A DNA stretch of 42,894 nucleotides from an uncultured Dialister sp. (GCA_900543455.1 UQRR01000008.1:1-42894); one strand, 5' to 3'. Shown: positions 6,902 to 15,104, numbered from the stretch's first letter. The notes: generated by a model not told the origin, from the sequence alone. Translations and numbers: made by a program.

Positions 6902-8089
6902 ATGAACAAGCAGACCATTTATGATTTGAAACCGGAAGGCAAGACCGTCTATATCCGTGTGGACTACAATGTGCCGCATGACAAGGAAGGCCATATCACC
7001 GACGACCGCCGCATCGTAGCGACGCTGCCGACGCTGCGCTATCTCTTGGATCATGGTGCTGCGCTCGTCATTGCGAGCCATATGGGCCGTCCGAAGGGCG
7101 AAGTGAAGCCGGATCTGTCTCTTGCGCCGGTCGCCAAGCGCCTTGCTGAACTGCTGCACATGGATGTGAAATTCGCCTCTGACTGCATCGGCGAAGAAGC
7201 AAAGGAGAAGAAAGCGGCTCTCACACCGGGCGAAGTCCTGCTCCTTGAAAACCTTCGTTTCCATAAAGAAGAAGAAAAGAATGATCCGAGCTTTGCGAAA
7301 GCGCTGGTCGAAGGCTGCGATCTGGCGGTCAATGACGCATTCGGCGTATCGCACAGAAGCCACGCATCCATTGCCGGTGTCGGCAAGCTGATGCCGATGG
7401 TATCCGGACTGCTTCTGAAGAAGGAAATCGATTTCCTTGACGGCGTGATCGAAAAGCCGGAGCGTCCGTTCGCTGCCATCATCGGCGGCGCGAAGATCAG
7501 CGACAAGATCCAGGTCATCGCGAACCTGATGGAAAAAGCCGATGTCATCCTGATCGGCGGCGGCATGGCGAATACCTTCGTCGCAGCTGAAGGCTACGAC
7601 ATGGGCAAATCTCTGCAGGACAAAGATCGTTTCGACCTTGCCAGAAATCTCATGAAGAAAGCCCATGACATGGGCAGCGAAATCATGCTGCCGGTTGATT
7701 TCATGGCAGGCGATGCCTTCGCGGAAGATGCAAATACGAAAGTCCTCTCCAAAGAAGAATTCCAGGATCCATGGATGGCGCTCGATATCGGACCAAAGAC
7801 CATCGAGCTCTATGTGGAAACTTTGAAAAAGATGAAGACCGTTGTCTGGAATGGGCCGATGGGCGTCTTTGAAATGGAACCCTTCTCGAAAGGCACCTTT
7901 ACCATCGCCAAAGCGATGGCTGACCTCGATGCGACCACCGTCATCGGCGGCGGTGAATCGGCGTCTGTCGTCGATGAGCTGGGGCTCGGAGATAAATTCT
8001 CCCATGTCTCCACCGGCGGCGGCGCATCCTTGGAAATGCTCGAAGGCATGGTCCTTCCGGGCGTAGCCATCCTGGCGGATAAGGAGTGA
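6902..8089 (+). CDS. pgk: Phosphoglycerate kinase
   Basis: 395 residues, typical length, starting two bases after the gapA stop; AAGGAC in the gapA end may serve as a ribosome binding site. It makes ATP from 1,3-bisphosphoglycerate and ADP. N-domain features are RVDYNVPHD (substrate-binding loop), ASHMGRPKG and LLENLRFHKEEEKNDP. C-domain features are GGAKISDK, NGPMGVFE and the GGGESAS...HVSTGGGASLE nucleotide loop. Co-transcription with gapA and tpiA is implied by the absence of gaps. Nothing unusual was seen. Confidence 0.97.
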   Translation: MNKQTIYDLKPEGKTVYIRVDYNVPHDKEGHITDDRRIVATLPTLRYLLDHGAALVIASHMGRPKGEVKPDLSLAPVAKRLAELLHMDVKFASDCIGEEAKEKKAALTPGEVLLLENLRFHKEEEKNDPSFAKALVEGCDLAVNDAFGVSHRSHASIAGVGKLMPMVSGLLLKKEIDFLDGVIEKPERPFAAIIGGAKISDKIQVIANLMEKADVILIGGGMANTFVAAEGYDMGKSLQDKDRFDLARNLMKKAHDMGSEIMLPVDFMAGDAFAEDANTKVLSKEEFQDPWMALDIGPKTIELYVETLKKMKTVVWNGPMGVFEMEPFSKGTFTIAKAMADLDATTVIGGGESASVVDELGLGDKFSHVSTGGGASLEMLEGMVLPGVAILADKE

Positions 8090-8094
8090 TCCCT

Positions 8095-8847
8095 GTGAGA
8101 CAGATCCTTATCGCAGGAAACTGGAAAATGAACTGCACGGTCGAAGAGGCGGAGGCCTTCTTCAAGCATTTCAAGATGCAGAAGAAAGAGGGCGTGGAAA
8201 TGCTCATCTGCCCGCCTTTCACCGACCTTCCGTTGACGAATTTCTTCCTCGCGCGTACCTCGATCCACTGGGGCGCGCAGAATGTATACCCGGAAGAGAA
8301 GGGTGCATTCACTGGAGAAATCTCCCCCGCCATGCTGAAAGGCCTCGGCTGCACCTATGTCATCTGCGGTCACTCTGAACGCCGGGAAATTCTGGGCGAA
8401 AGTGATGAATTCATCGCGCGCAAGGTGAAGGCCGTCAAGGAACATGGCATGACACCGATCCTCTGCGTCGGAGAAACAGCAGAAGAACGTAAAAACGGAC
8501 AGACCGAAGAACGCATCGGTTCGGAAATCCGCACCGCGCTTTTTGACATCGATAAAAAGGATGTCGGCTCTCTGGTCATCGCCTATGAACCCATCTGGGC
8601 CATCGGCACCGGAGCGGCTGCGACGGCCGAAGATGCGGAAGCTGTCTGTGCCTTTATCCGCGAGACCGTGAAGGACATCGCCGGCAGGAAAGCCGCCTCC
8701 GACATCCGCATCCTCTACGGCGGCTCCGTCAAGAGTGAAAATATCGCTGACTTCCTCAAAGAGAAAGACATCGATGGTGCGCTCATCGGCGGCGCGAGCC
8801 TCAAACCCGAGGATTTCCTCAGCATTTATGAAAAGGCTGGAAAATAA
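8095..8847 (+). CDS. tpiA: Triosephosphate isomerase
   Basis: 250 residues from GTG 8095. This start follows AAGGAG (8081-8086, inside the pgk end) at eight bases and gives MRQILIAGNWKMN, the expected N-terminus; another GTG at 8086 overlaps the ribosome binding site and is less likely. It interconverts dihydroxyacetone phosphate and glyceraldehyde 3-phosphate. Catalytic residues are visible: K in GNWKMN, H in GHSERR, E in AYEPIWAIGTG, with the phosphate-binding YGGSV loop. It is the third gene of the glycolytic operon. No phosphoglycerate mutase follows, although gpmI often lies between tpiA and eno. Confidence 0.97.
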   Translation: MRQILIAGNWKMNCTVEEAEAFFKHFKMQKKEGVEMLICPPFTDLPLTNFFLARTSIHWGAQNVYPEEKGAFTGEISPAMLKGLGCTYVICGHSERREILGESDEFIARKVKAVKEHGMTPILCVGETAEERKNGQTEERIGSEIRTALFDIDKKDVGSLVIAYEPIWAIGTGAAATAEDAEAVCAFIRETVKDIAGRKAASDIRILYGGSVKSENIADFLKEKDIDGALIGGASLKPEDFLSIYEKAGK

Positions 8848-8907
8848 GAGAAACAGTGGCAACGCGGCCTGATGGTTCTAGAGGGATTCGCTCCCATTGA
8901 TAGAAAG

Positions 8908-8980
8908 ATTCGCGGCGCTTTCTCATATCTTGCGCTGCACCCTCGTTGAACCCATTGAACCTGTTGAACCTTTTATACCT
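8908..8980 (-). repeat. Composite intergenic repeat modules in reverse orientation
   Basis: CGCGGCGC...GCGCTGC hairpin-like module, then TTGAACCCATTGAACCTGTTGAACC, which read on the minus strand is GGTTC nonamers. No gene lies in 8848-9162. Confidence 0.5.
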
Positions 8981-9009
8981 ATGAGATTTCCGGTTTCATG
9001 AACTATACA

Positions 9010-9135
9010 TAAGGAAACGCTGATTCAATCGCAGACCGACTTGGCATGTATTTTCATACAATACTTCGTCATAATCCGCCTTGCATGAAAATGCAAGAGC
9101 CAAGTCGGACAACGATTTAATCAGTGTTTCCTTAA
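9010..9135. mobile_element. MITE-like element, full copy
   Basis: About 125 bases, non-coding. Termini are imperfect inverted repeats of about 33 bases: left TAAGGAAACGCTGATTCAAT, right (reversed) TTAAGGAAACACTGATTAAA, both continuing into CCGACTTGGC. The centre has a second hairpin, TTGCATGAAAATGCAA (about 9081-9096). It lies between tpiA and eno, ending 27 bases before the eno start. A TA dinucleotide at the left junction and TTAA at the right would fit a TA target, but the duplication is not certain. Confidence 0.7.
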
Positions 9136-9162
9136 AACGCAAAAACCAAAGGAGTAAGAACA

Positions 9163-10458
9163 ATGGCAGCAATTACTGATCTGCACGCAAGAGAAATTTT
9201 GGATTCCCGTGGCAACCCGACTGTCGAAGTCGATATGCAGCTTGAAGACGGCACCTTCGCCAGAGCCGCAGTACCGTCCGGCGCTTCCACCGGTATGTTC
9301 GAAGCCACCGAACTTCGTGACGGCGATAAGAACCGTTACGATGGCAAAGGCGTGCTCCAGGCAGTGAATAACGTCAATGGCGAAATCGCTGACGCAGTCC
9401 TCGGCTGGGACGCCAGCGACCAGAGAGGACTTGACCACATTCTGATCAACCTCGACGGCACAGAAAATAAGAGCCGCCTTGGCGCGAATGCCATCCTCGG
9501 TGTCTCCCTCGCTGCCGCTCATGCAGCAGCACAGTCCGCCGGTCTTCCGCTGTATCAGTATCTCGGCGGTGTCAATGCCCACAATCTGCCGGTCCCGATG
9601 ATGAACATCATGAACGGCGGTGCGCATGCGGACAACAATGTCGATATTCAGGAAAGCATGATCATGCCGGTCGGCGCTCCGAACTTCAGAGAAGCGCTCC
9701 GCATGTGTGCAGAAGTCTACCATGCTCTGAAAAACGTCCTCAAAGCCAAAGGCCTTTCTACCGCGATCGGTGATGAAGGAGGCTTTGCGCCGGACCTTCC
9801 GTCGAACGAAGCTGCGATGGAAGTCATCTGTGAAGCCATCGAAAAAGCAGGCTACACCGCAGGCAAGGACATTGTCCTCTCCACGGACGTTGCCGCTTCC
9901 GAACTCCTTGGCGATGACGGCCTCTACCACCTCGCAGGCGACCACGCTGCCAAGACCGCAGAGGAAATGATTGATTTCTATGAACACCTGATCGACCAGT
10001 ACCCGATCATCTCCATTGAAGACGGTCTCGGCGAAGAAGACTGGGACGGCTGGAAGAAACTGACCGACCGTCTCGGCAGCAAAGTCCAGCTCGTCGGTGA
10101 TGACCTCTTCGTCACCAATACCAAACGCCTCTCCAAGGGCATTCATATGGGTGTAGCGAATTCCATCCTGATCAAGCTGAACCAGATCGGCACTCTGACC
10201 GAAACCTTCGAAGCGGTACAGATGGCACAGCGCGCAGGCTATACCGCTGTCATTTCCCACCGCTCCGGTGAAACCGTAGATACCACCATCGCAGACATCG
10301 CCGTCGCTCTGAACGCTGGCCAGATCAAGACCGGTGCTCCGGCAAGAAGCGAACGCGTAGCCAAGTACAACCAGCTCCTCCGCATCGAAGAAGACCTCGA
10401 CGCAGACTCCATCTATGGCAACGGCAGCCTCACTCATAAAATGAGACGTTTCAACTGA
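9163..10458 (+). CDS. eno: Enolase
   Basis: 431 residues from ATG 9163, nine bases after AAAGGAG. Enolase dehydrates 2-phosphoglycerate to phosphoenolpyruvate. Family motifs: AREILDSRGNPTVEVD at the start, VPSGASTG with the flexible loop, GDEGGFAP, SIEDGLGEEDWDGW (metal ligand region), GDDLFVTN, LIKLNQIGT with the catalytic lysine, and SHRSGETVDTTIAD. The element at 9010-9135 separates it from tpiA; any promoter must lie in or near that element, since no clear sigma-A boxes were found elsewhere in the gap. A terminator follows 16 bases after the stop. Confidence 0.97.
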   Translation: MAAITDLHAREILDSRGNPTVEVDMQLEDGTFARAAVPSGASTGMFEATELRDGDKNRYDGKGVLQAVNNVNGEIADAVLGWDASDQRGLDHILINLDGTENKSRLGANAILGVSLAAAHAAAQSAGLPLYQYLGGVNAHNLPVPMMNIMNGGAHADNNVDIQESMIMPVGAPNFREALRMCAEVYHALKNVLKAKGLSTAIGDEGGFAPDLPSNEAAMEVICEAIEKAGYTAGKDIVLSTDVAASELLGDDGLYHLAGDHAAKTAEEMIDFYEHLIDQYPIISIEDGLGEEDWDGWKKLTDRLGSKVQLVGDDLFVTNTKRLSKGIHMGVANSILIKLNQIGTLTETFEAVQMAQRAGYTAVISHRSGETVDTTIADIAVALNAGQIKTGAPARSERVAKYNQLLRIEEDLDADSIYGNGSLTHKMRRFN

Positions 10459-10473
10459 TAGAAGGCTTATAAA

Positions 10474-10507
10474 AAAAGGTCATGACATTTTGTCATGGCC
10501 CTTTTTA
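10474..10507 (+). terminator. Rho-independent terminator of eno
   Basis: Ten-bp stem GGTCATGACA / TGTCATGGCC with one G-T pair, A-run before and CTTTTTATTT after. Confidence 0.85.
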
Positions 10508-10685
10508 TTTGTGATGCAGGGGCAGGCTGGTTCTCGTGGGATTCAATGGGGCGGCGAAAGAATAAAGCGGCTTACGTTTTTGATAGCCTTTTTGCGCTGT
10601 TATCATACGTAGCAAAGCCATGGCGAAACGGCAGGCGTGTCATTTGCGCTATTTTGAGAAATGACCACCGATCCCTGCTTTTTCC

Positions 10686-10714
10686 TTGCGATACCCCCTT
10701 TGTTTTGATACAAT
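10686..10714 (+). promoter_or_regulatory. Promoter of glmU
   Basis: TTGCGA (10686-10691), 17 bases, TACAAT (10709-10714), about 105 bases before the glmU ATG. The rest of 10508-10819 holds no convincing gene; an open frame at 10495-10716 overlaps the eno terminator and this promoter and lacks a ribosome binding site. Confidence 0.65.
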
Positions 10715-10819
10715 AAAGCTTAAAGGTTTTCGATAAAAAGCCTGCTATATATTTACAAAAACAGGGAAGCGCAGCTGCATTTCCCTTGCTATGAAATGGG
10801 ATTTCTATAGGAGGAAACT

Positions 10820-12199
10820 ATGGCAGAACTTACCGCCGTTATTTTAGCTGCCGGACAGGGCACACGCATGAAGTCTGAATTTCCAAAGGTGCTGCACCGC
10901 GTATGCGGGGTGCCGATGGTCGAGCAGGTCATCCGCCTCGTTCGGGAAGCGGGTTCGGATCATCAGGTCGTGATCACCGGCTTCAAGGAACATCTGGTGA
11001 GAGAGTATCTTGGAAATCACGAGGTGTCTTTTGTCCATCAGGAACAGCAGCTTGGGACGGGCCATGCTGTCATGCAGGCGGTGCCGGAATTTGAAAAAGA
11101 CAGAGACAGCTACGTGCTGGTCATCTGCGGGGATACGCCGCTGCTTCGCGCGGAGACGATCGCGCATCTGGCAAAGACCTGCAGGGAAGAGGAAGCGGCT
11201 GCTTCGGTGCTGACCGCGATCCTTGATAATCCTTTTGGTTATGGCCGTGTACTCCGCGATGAAGCGGGACACATGACATGCATTGTAGAACAGAAGGATG
11301 GCACACCGGAACAGCTCGCCGTCCATGAGATCAATACAGGCACGTATGTCTTCCAGGTGGGCGCCCTGCTCGATGCGCTCGAAAAAATCGACAATAAGAA
11401 TGCACAGGGTGAGTACTACCTGACGGATGTTTTTGAAATCATGATTAAAGCGGGCCTCAAGGTCGTTCCGGTCGCAGCGGACGATGCCGATGAGACGATG
11501 GGGGTCAATTCCCGCATCCAGCTGGCTGCCGCTGACCGGATCCTGCGCCTTCGGAAAGCAGAGGAACTCATGGCTTCCGGCGTCAGCATCATCGACCCGG
11601 AGCATACTTACATCGAGCAGGATGTCGAAGTCGGCTGTGGTACCGTTCTCTTCCCGGGCACCATGCTTCAGGGAAAGACCGTCATCGGCAAGCACTGCGA
11701 AATCGGTCCGGATACCCAGCTGCAGAACGTGACATGCGGTGATTTCACGCATCTGAACCGCGTGTACGGGCATGAATGCACCATCGGCAGCTATGATGAA
11801 ATCGGACCTTTCGTCCATCTCCGCCCGAATACGGTGCTGCATGACCATGTGAAGATTGGTAATTTCGTCGAAGTCAAGAATTCCAATGTGGGCGATGGCA
11901 CGAAGCTGCCGCATCTTATCTACTGCGGCGATTCGGATCTGGGTAAGAATGTCAATTTCGGCTGTGGCACAGTCACTGTCAATTTCGACGGCAAGGACAA
12001 GCATCGCTGCACCATCGATGACCATGCGTTCATCGGCTGCAATACGAACCTGGTCGCTCCGGTACATATCGGAGAAAGAGCCTTCACTGCTGCTGGCTCG
12101 ACCATCACAAAGGATGTCCCGGCAAAGGCACTCTCCGTCGCAAGGGCGAAGCAGAGAAATATCGAAGACTGGGTCGACGAGGATACGTATAAGGATTAA
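10820..12199 (+). CDS. glmU: Bifunctional N-acetylglucosamine-1-phosphate uridyltransferase / glucosamine-1-phosphate acetyltransferase
   Basis: 459 residues from ATG 10820 with TAGGAGGAAACT before it. The enzyme acetylates glucosamine 1-phosphate and then makes UDP-GlcNAc for peptidoglycan. The N-terminal pyrophosphorylase domain (about 1-230) has LAAGQGTRMKS (9-19), QLGTGHAV and CGDTPLL. The C-terminal left-handed beta-helix (about 255-440) shows hexapeptide repeats, with the acetyltransferase region HLRPNT, GNFVEVKNS, YCGDSDLG and GCGTVTVNFDG. glmU-prs-pth is a common Firmicutes order, but here a repeat-filled gap and a separate promoter lie before prs. Confidence 0.96.
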   Translation: MAELTAVILAAGQGTRMKSEFPKVLHRVCGVPMVEQVIRLVREAGSDHQVVITGFKEHLVREYLGNHEVSFVHQEQQLGTGHAVMQAVPEFEKDRDSYVLVICGDTPLLRAETIAHLAKTCREEEAAASVLTAILDNPFGYGRVLRDEAGHMTCIVEQKDGTPEQLAVHEINTGTYVFQVGALLDALEKIDNKNAQGEYYLTDVFEIMIKAGLKVVPVAADDADETMGVNSRIQLAAADRILRLRKAEELMASGVSIIDPEHTYIEQDVEVGCGTVLFPGTMLQGKTVIGKHCEIGPDTQLQNVTCGDFTHLNRVYGHECTIGSYDEIGPFVHLRPNTVLHDHVKIGNFVEVKNSNVGDGTKLPHLIYCGDSDLGKNVNFGCGTVTVNFDGKDKHRCTIDDHAFIGCNTNLVAPVHIGERAFTAAGSTITKDVPAKALSVARAKQRNIEDWVDEDTYKD

Positions 12200-12420
12200 C
12201 GGGTTCAGGTTGACTGGTTCAGGGTTAGCCCTTGGGGCGTACCGCCCCTTGATTACGTGTGAAAGAGGTTCAGCAGGTTCTATAGGTTCAAAGGGGATGG
12301 TGCGGCGCATAAAAATATAGAAGCGCCGCGGAGTATAAATAATGGCGATGCCCGAACGTGGTATTCAAGTCACCAGTCACTTGTCCCCCCTAATCCCCAA
12401 TCCCTAATCCCTAATCCCTT
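12200..12420 (+). repeat. Composite intergenic repeat, copy B
   Basis: Between glmU and prs, in order: GGTTCAGG units; GCCCTTGGGGCGT with CGCCCCTTGATT and GTGAAAG; nonamers AGGTTCAGC, AGGTTCTAT, AGGTTCAAA; a TGCGGCGC...GCGCCGC hairpin (about 12301-12329) followed by GGAGTATAAATAATGGC; AGTCAC heptamers (12367-12384); and TAATCCC heptamers (12391-12420). No gene in the gap. Confidence 0.75.
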
Positions 12421-12493
12421 GCCAATTATCCCTGATTTCCAAACAACCAACAACTAATAACAAACAACAAAAACAAAACGGCATAAAGATTTT

Positions 12494-12522
12494 TTGGCAT
12501 TTTTGCAAAGGATTGGTATAAT
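12494..12522 (+). promoter_or_regulatory. Promoter of prs-pth
   Basis: TTGGCA (12494-12499), 17 bases, TATAAT (12517-12522): near-consensus, about 105 bases before the prs start. Confidence 0.75.
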
Positions 12523-12537
12523 ATAGAGGCAGTATGT

Positions 12538-12573
12538 CTGCCGGAGCAAGAGGGAGTGACGCTCCGGCGGCAG
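12538..12573 (+). promoter_or_regulatory. Hairpin at the 5' end of the prs mRNA
   Basis: CTGCCGGAGC (12538-12547) pairs with GCTCCGGCGGCAG (12561-12573) with a small bulge. It would form within about ten bases of the predicted transcription start. No U-run follows, so it is not a terminator; stabilisation or regulation of the leader are possibilities. Confidence 0.4.
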
Positions 12574-12626
12574 AAAATACATTTTACAACTTTCAAAGAA
12601 ATGAAAGGAAAGGGAGAGGCAGCAAA

Positions 12627-13589
12627 ATGGACATGGAAGACACTTCTAAATTGAAGATTTTTACAGGGAATTCTCACCCCGCACTGGCAAAGGAAATTTC
12701 CGACTACATCGGAGTTCCGCTTGGGAAAGCCATCTGCGGCAAATTCAACAATGGTGAAATTCAGGTGATGATCAATGAAAGTGTCCGCGGCAAAGACTGC
12801 TTCATCATTCAGCCGACCGGCGCACCGGTCAATGACAATCTGATGGAAATGCTCATCATGATTGACGCACTGAAGAGAGCATCTGCCCGTCATATCACCT
12901 GTGTAGTACCTTACTATGGTTATGCACGTCAGGATCGCAAGACCCGCGGCCGTGAACCGATTTCCTCCAAACTGGTCGCTGACCTGATGTCGGCAGCCGG
13001 TGCGACCCGTGTAGTGACCATGGATCTGCACGCAGGACAGATTCAGGGATTCTTCAATGTCCCTGTAGACCACCTCATGTCTGCATCTCTGCTCGCAGAC
13101 TATGTAAAATCCAAGAATCTGGAAAACCTCACCATCGTTTCTCCAGACCTCGGCGGTGTCACCCGTGCAAGAGAGCTGGCTGACCGTGTCGGCGCTCCGA
13201 TCGCCATCATTGAAAAACGTCGTCCGGAACCGGGCGTAGCGAAAGTCATGAACATCATCGGTGATGTGAAAGACAGAAACTGCTTTGTAGTCGATGATAT
13301 CGTAGATACCGCAGGCTCTCTCTGCGAAGGTGCGAAAGCCCTCGCAGAAGCCGGCGCAAGAGATGTCTATGCAGCTGTCTGCCATCCGGTACTGACGGAT
13401 CCGGCTACGGAAAGAATCAGCAAATCCAATATCAAGGAACTGATCGTCACCAATTCTCTGCCGGTCGAAAAAGAAAAGGTGGAAGGCCTTGGCAGCAAGC
13501 TGACCCAGCTCTCCATCGCTCCGCTCCTTGGCGAAGCTATCCTTCGTATTTTCCACGACGCTTCTGTCAGCTCCCTCTTTGATAAATAA
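12627..13589 (+). CDS. prs: Ribose-phosphate pyrophosphokinase (PRPP synthetase)
   Basis: 320 residues from ATG 12627 (MDMEDTSKLKIFTGN), after AGGGAGAGGCAGCAAA. The frame is open further upstream to 12534, but that part overlaps the leader hairpin and has no family similarity. The enzyme makes PRPP from ribose 5-phosphate and ATP for nucleotides. Motifs: FNNGEIQV, the metal-binding VVTMDLHAGQIQGFF, the flexible-loop region YARQDRKTRGREPI, and the PRPP-binding FVVDDIVDTAGSL. Length and motifs fit class I enzymes. pth starts at the last base of its stop codon, so the two are coupled. Confidence 0.97.
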   Translation: MDMEDTSKLKIFTGNSHPALAKEISDYIGVPLGKAICGKFNNGEIQVMINESVRGKDCFIIQPTGAPVNDNLMEMLIMIDALKRASARHITCVVPYYGYARQDRKTRGREPISSKLVADLMSAAGATRVVTMDLHAGQIQGFFNVPVDHLMSASLLADYVKSKNLENLTIVSPDLGGVTRARELADRVGAPIAIIEKRRPEPGVAKVMNIIGDVKDRNCFVVDDIVDTAGSLCEGAKALAEAGARDVYAAVCHPVLTDPATERISKSNIKELIVTNSLPVEKEKVEGLGSKLTQLSIAPLLGEAILRIFHDASVSSLFDK

Positions 13590-14161
13590 TGAAAATCATT
13601 GCAGGCCTGGGAAATCCGGGAAAGGAATATGAGCACACGCGGCATAACATGGGCTTCGATGTGATCGACATTCTGGCAGATCGCTGGAAGGTCGCCGGCT
13701 GGAAGAAGGATATGAAAGCCGACATTGCCACCGTCATCGTGGGTGGGGAAAAAGTTCTTCTTGTGAAGCCGCTGACGTATATGAACCTTTCCGGCGAAGC
13801 CGTCGGAGCGATCGCGAAGTACTACAAGGTAGATCTGGATGATATTTTCATCGTCTGCGATGACCTTGACCTGCCGCCGGGAAAGACGCGCATCCGTAAG
13901 AAGGGATCGGCAGGCGGGCATAATGGGATCAAGTCCCTCATTGCCTGCCTTGGGAGCGAGGCATTCAATCGCTTCCGTATCGGTGTAGGCCATCCGAAGG
14001 ACGGGCACACCGTCATCGAGCATGTCCTGCAGCGCCCTTACGGGGAGGATGTAGAACTCATCGAGACTGCCAAAGTCCATACGGCTGACTCCATCGAGGA
14101 TGCCTTGGCGCACGGCGTCGATCACGCGATGAATGCGTTCAACCCGAAAAAGAAGAAATAG
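13589..14161 (+). CDS. pth: Peptidyl-tRNA hydrolase
   Basis: 190 residues from ATG 13589, overlapping the prs stop by one base. The enzyme releases tRNA from prematurely dropped peptidyl-tRNAs. Motifs: GLGNPGKEYEHTRHNMGFDV with the catalytic histidine (HN), KPLTYMNLSGEAV, CDDLDLPPGKTRIRKKGSAGGHNGIKS and FNRFRIGVGHP. The C-terminus is lysine-rich (NPKKKK). Length is typical. It ends the glmU-prs-pth cluster and is followed by a strong terminator. Confidence 0.96.
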   Translation: MKIIAGLGNPGKEYEHTRHNMGFDVIDILADRWKVAGWKKDMKADIATVIVGGEKVLLVKPLTYMNLSGEAVGAIAKYYKVDLDDIFIVCDDLDLPPGKTRIRKKGSAGGHNGIKSLIACLGSEAFNRFRIGVGHPKDGHTVIEHVLQRPYGEDVELIETAKVHTADSIEDALAHGVDHAMNAFNPKKKK

Positions 14162-14173
14162 GAATAGCGAATG

Positions 14174-14205
14174 AAAAGCAACAGCCTCGCGCTGTTGCTT
14201 TTTTC
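14174..14205 (+). terminator. Rho-independent terminator of prs-pth
   Basis: AAAAGCAACAGC / GCTGTTGCTTTTTT with loop CTCGC; 9-bp core stem plus flanking A/T pairing. Confidence 0.88.
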
Positions 14206-14233
14206 GCGGGAAAATGGGAAAATGGGGAATAGG

Positions 14234-14294
14234 TGTAGCCCTTTGGGCGTGCCATCCCTTGTTCGCGGGTGAAAGCTCTGCTTGAATGAGGGAC
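14234..14294 (+). repeat. Partial composite repeat
   Basis: GTAGCCCTTTGGGCGT, then CATCCCTTG, GGGTGAAAGC and GCTTGAATGA match one module of the composite repeat. The adjoining gap 14206-14408 holds no gene. Confidence 0.5.
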
Positions 14295-14346
14295 TAGGGA
14301 AATGCTGATTCAATCGCAGAGTCAGATTTAATCAGTGTTTCCTTAA
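14295..14346. mobile_element. MITE-like element, short copy
   Basis: 52 bases: TAGGGAAATGCTGATTCAAT at the left and TTTAATCAGTGTTTCCTTAA at the right as inverted termini, joined by TCGCAGAGTCAGA. The central part of the full copy is missing. Confidence 0.65.
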
Positions 14347-14378
14347 TCACCAGTCACTCCTAATCCCGATCCCTGATT
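14347..14378 (+). repeat. AGTCAC and TAATCCC heptamers
   Basis: TCACCAGTCACTCC followed by TAATCCCGATCCCTGATT, the tail modules of the composite repeat, directly abutting the MITE-like element. Confidence 0.5.
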
Positions 14379-14408
14379 ACTATCATTTGAATAATAAAGG
14401 ATATCACT

Positions 14409-15089
14409 ATGACACATGGCACATTGATCGTATTAGAGGGCATTGACGGCAGCGGGAAGGCGACCCAGTCTGCCCTTTTGGAAAAGAAACTGAGAGAAGT
14501 CGGGAAGGATGTCATGCACATTTCCTTTCCTGACTACGAGAGCGACTCATCCGCTCTCGTGAAAATGTATCTCAAGGGAGACTTCGGATCGGATCCCGGT
14601 GATGTGAATCCATATGCCGCTTCTCTTTTCTATGCGGTCGATCGTTTCGCCTCTTATCGCATGAAGTGGAAGGATTTCTATGAGAAAGGCGGCATCGTTA
14701 TTGCCGATCGCTACACCACAAGCAATATGGTCCATCAGATGACAAAGTATGATGACGAGAAAGAGCGGATGCAGTTTCTCTCCTGGCTGGAAAAGACAGA
14801 GTACGAAGAGCTGGAGCTCCCACGCCCGGATCTGGTCATCCTTTTAGATATCCCTCTTGGGATATCTGAAGCGCTGGTAAAGGCGAGAGCTGCCGAGGGC
14901 GGCTCGATGGATATCCATGAGCAGCATTTGGACTACCTCAGGAAATGCCATGATGCCTATCAGGCGCTGGTACGCTTGTACGGCTGGGAGCGCATCCCGT
15001 GCGTGAAAGAAGGGGCGCTTCGAAGTGTCGCGGATATCGGGCGCGATGTGGATGAAGCGGTAGAAAAGGCAATGAATCCTATGAAATAA
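14409..15089 (+). CDS. tmk: Thymidylate kinase
   Basis: 226 residues from ATG 14409 with AAAGGA about seven bases upstream. It phosphorylates dTMP to dTDP. The P-loop is LEGIDGSGKATQ (8-19), with Ala in place of the more common Thr after the lysine. The dTMP site has DRFASYRMKW, and the DR motif is ADRYTTSNMVHQ. FPDYES replaces the usual FPREP stretch, as in the longer tmk subfamily that also occurs in archaea and some Clostridia. The flanking genes give no further hint. A long hairpin terminator follows. Confidence 0.92.
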   Translation: MTHGTLIVLEGIDGSGKATQSALLEKKLREVGKDVMHISFPDYESDSSALVKMYLKGDFGSDPGDVNPYAASLFYAVDRFASYRMKWKDFYEKGGIVIADRYTTSNMVHQMTKYDDEKERMQFLSWLEKTEYEELELPRPDLVILLDIPLGISEALVKARAAEGGSMDIHEQHLDYLRKCHDAYQALVRLYGWERIPCVKEGALRSVADIGRDVDEAVEKAMNPMK

Positions 15090-15104
15090 AAGATGAAAAG
15101 GCGG

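Noticed and set aside
10495..10716. 73-codon open frame after eno
   Set aside because: It begins inside the eno terminator and runs over the glmU promoter, with no ribosome binding site or family features.
12534..12626. Longer prs reading frame starting at 12534
   Set aside because: This part forms the leader hairpin, begins only about five bases after the predicted transcription start, and has no similarity to PRPP synthetases.
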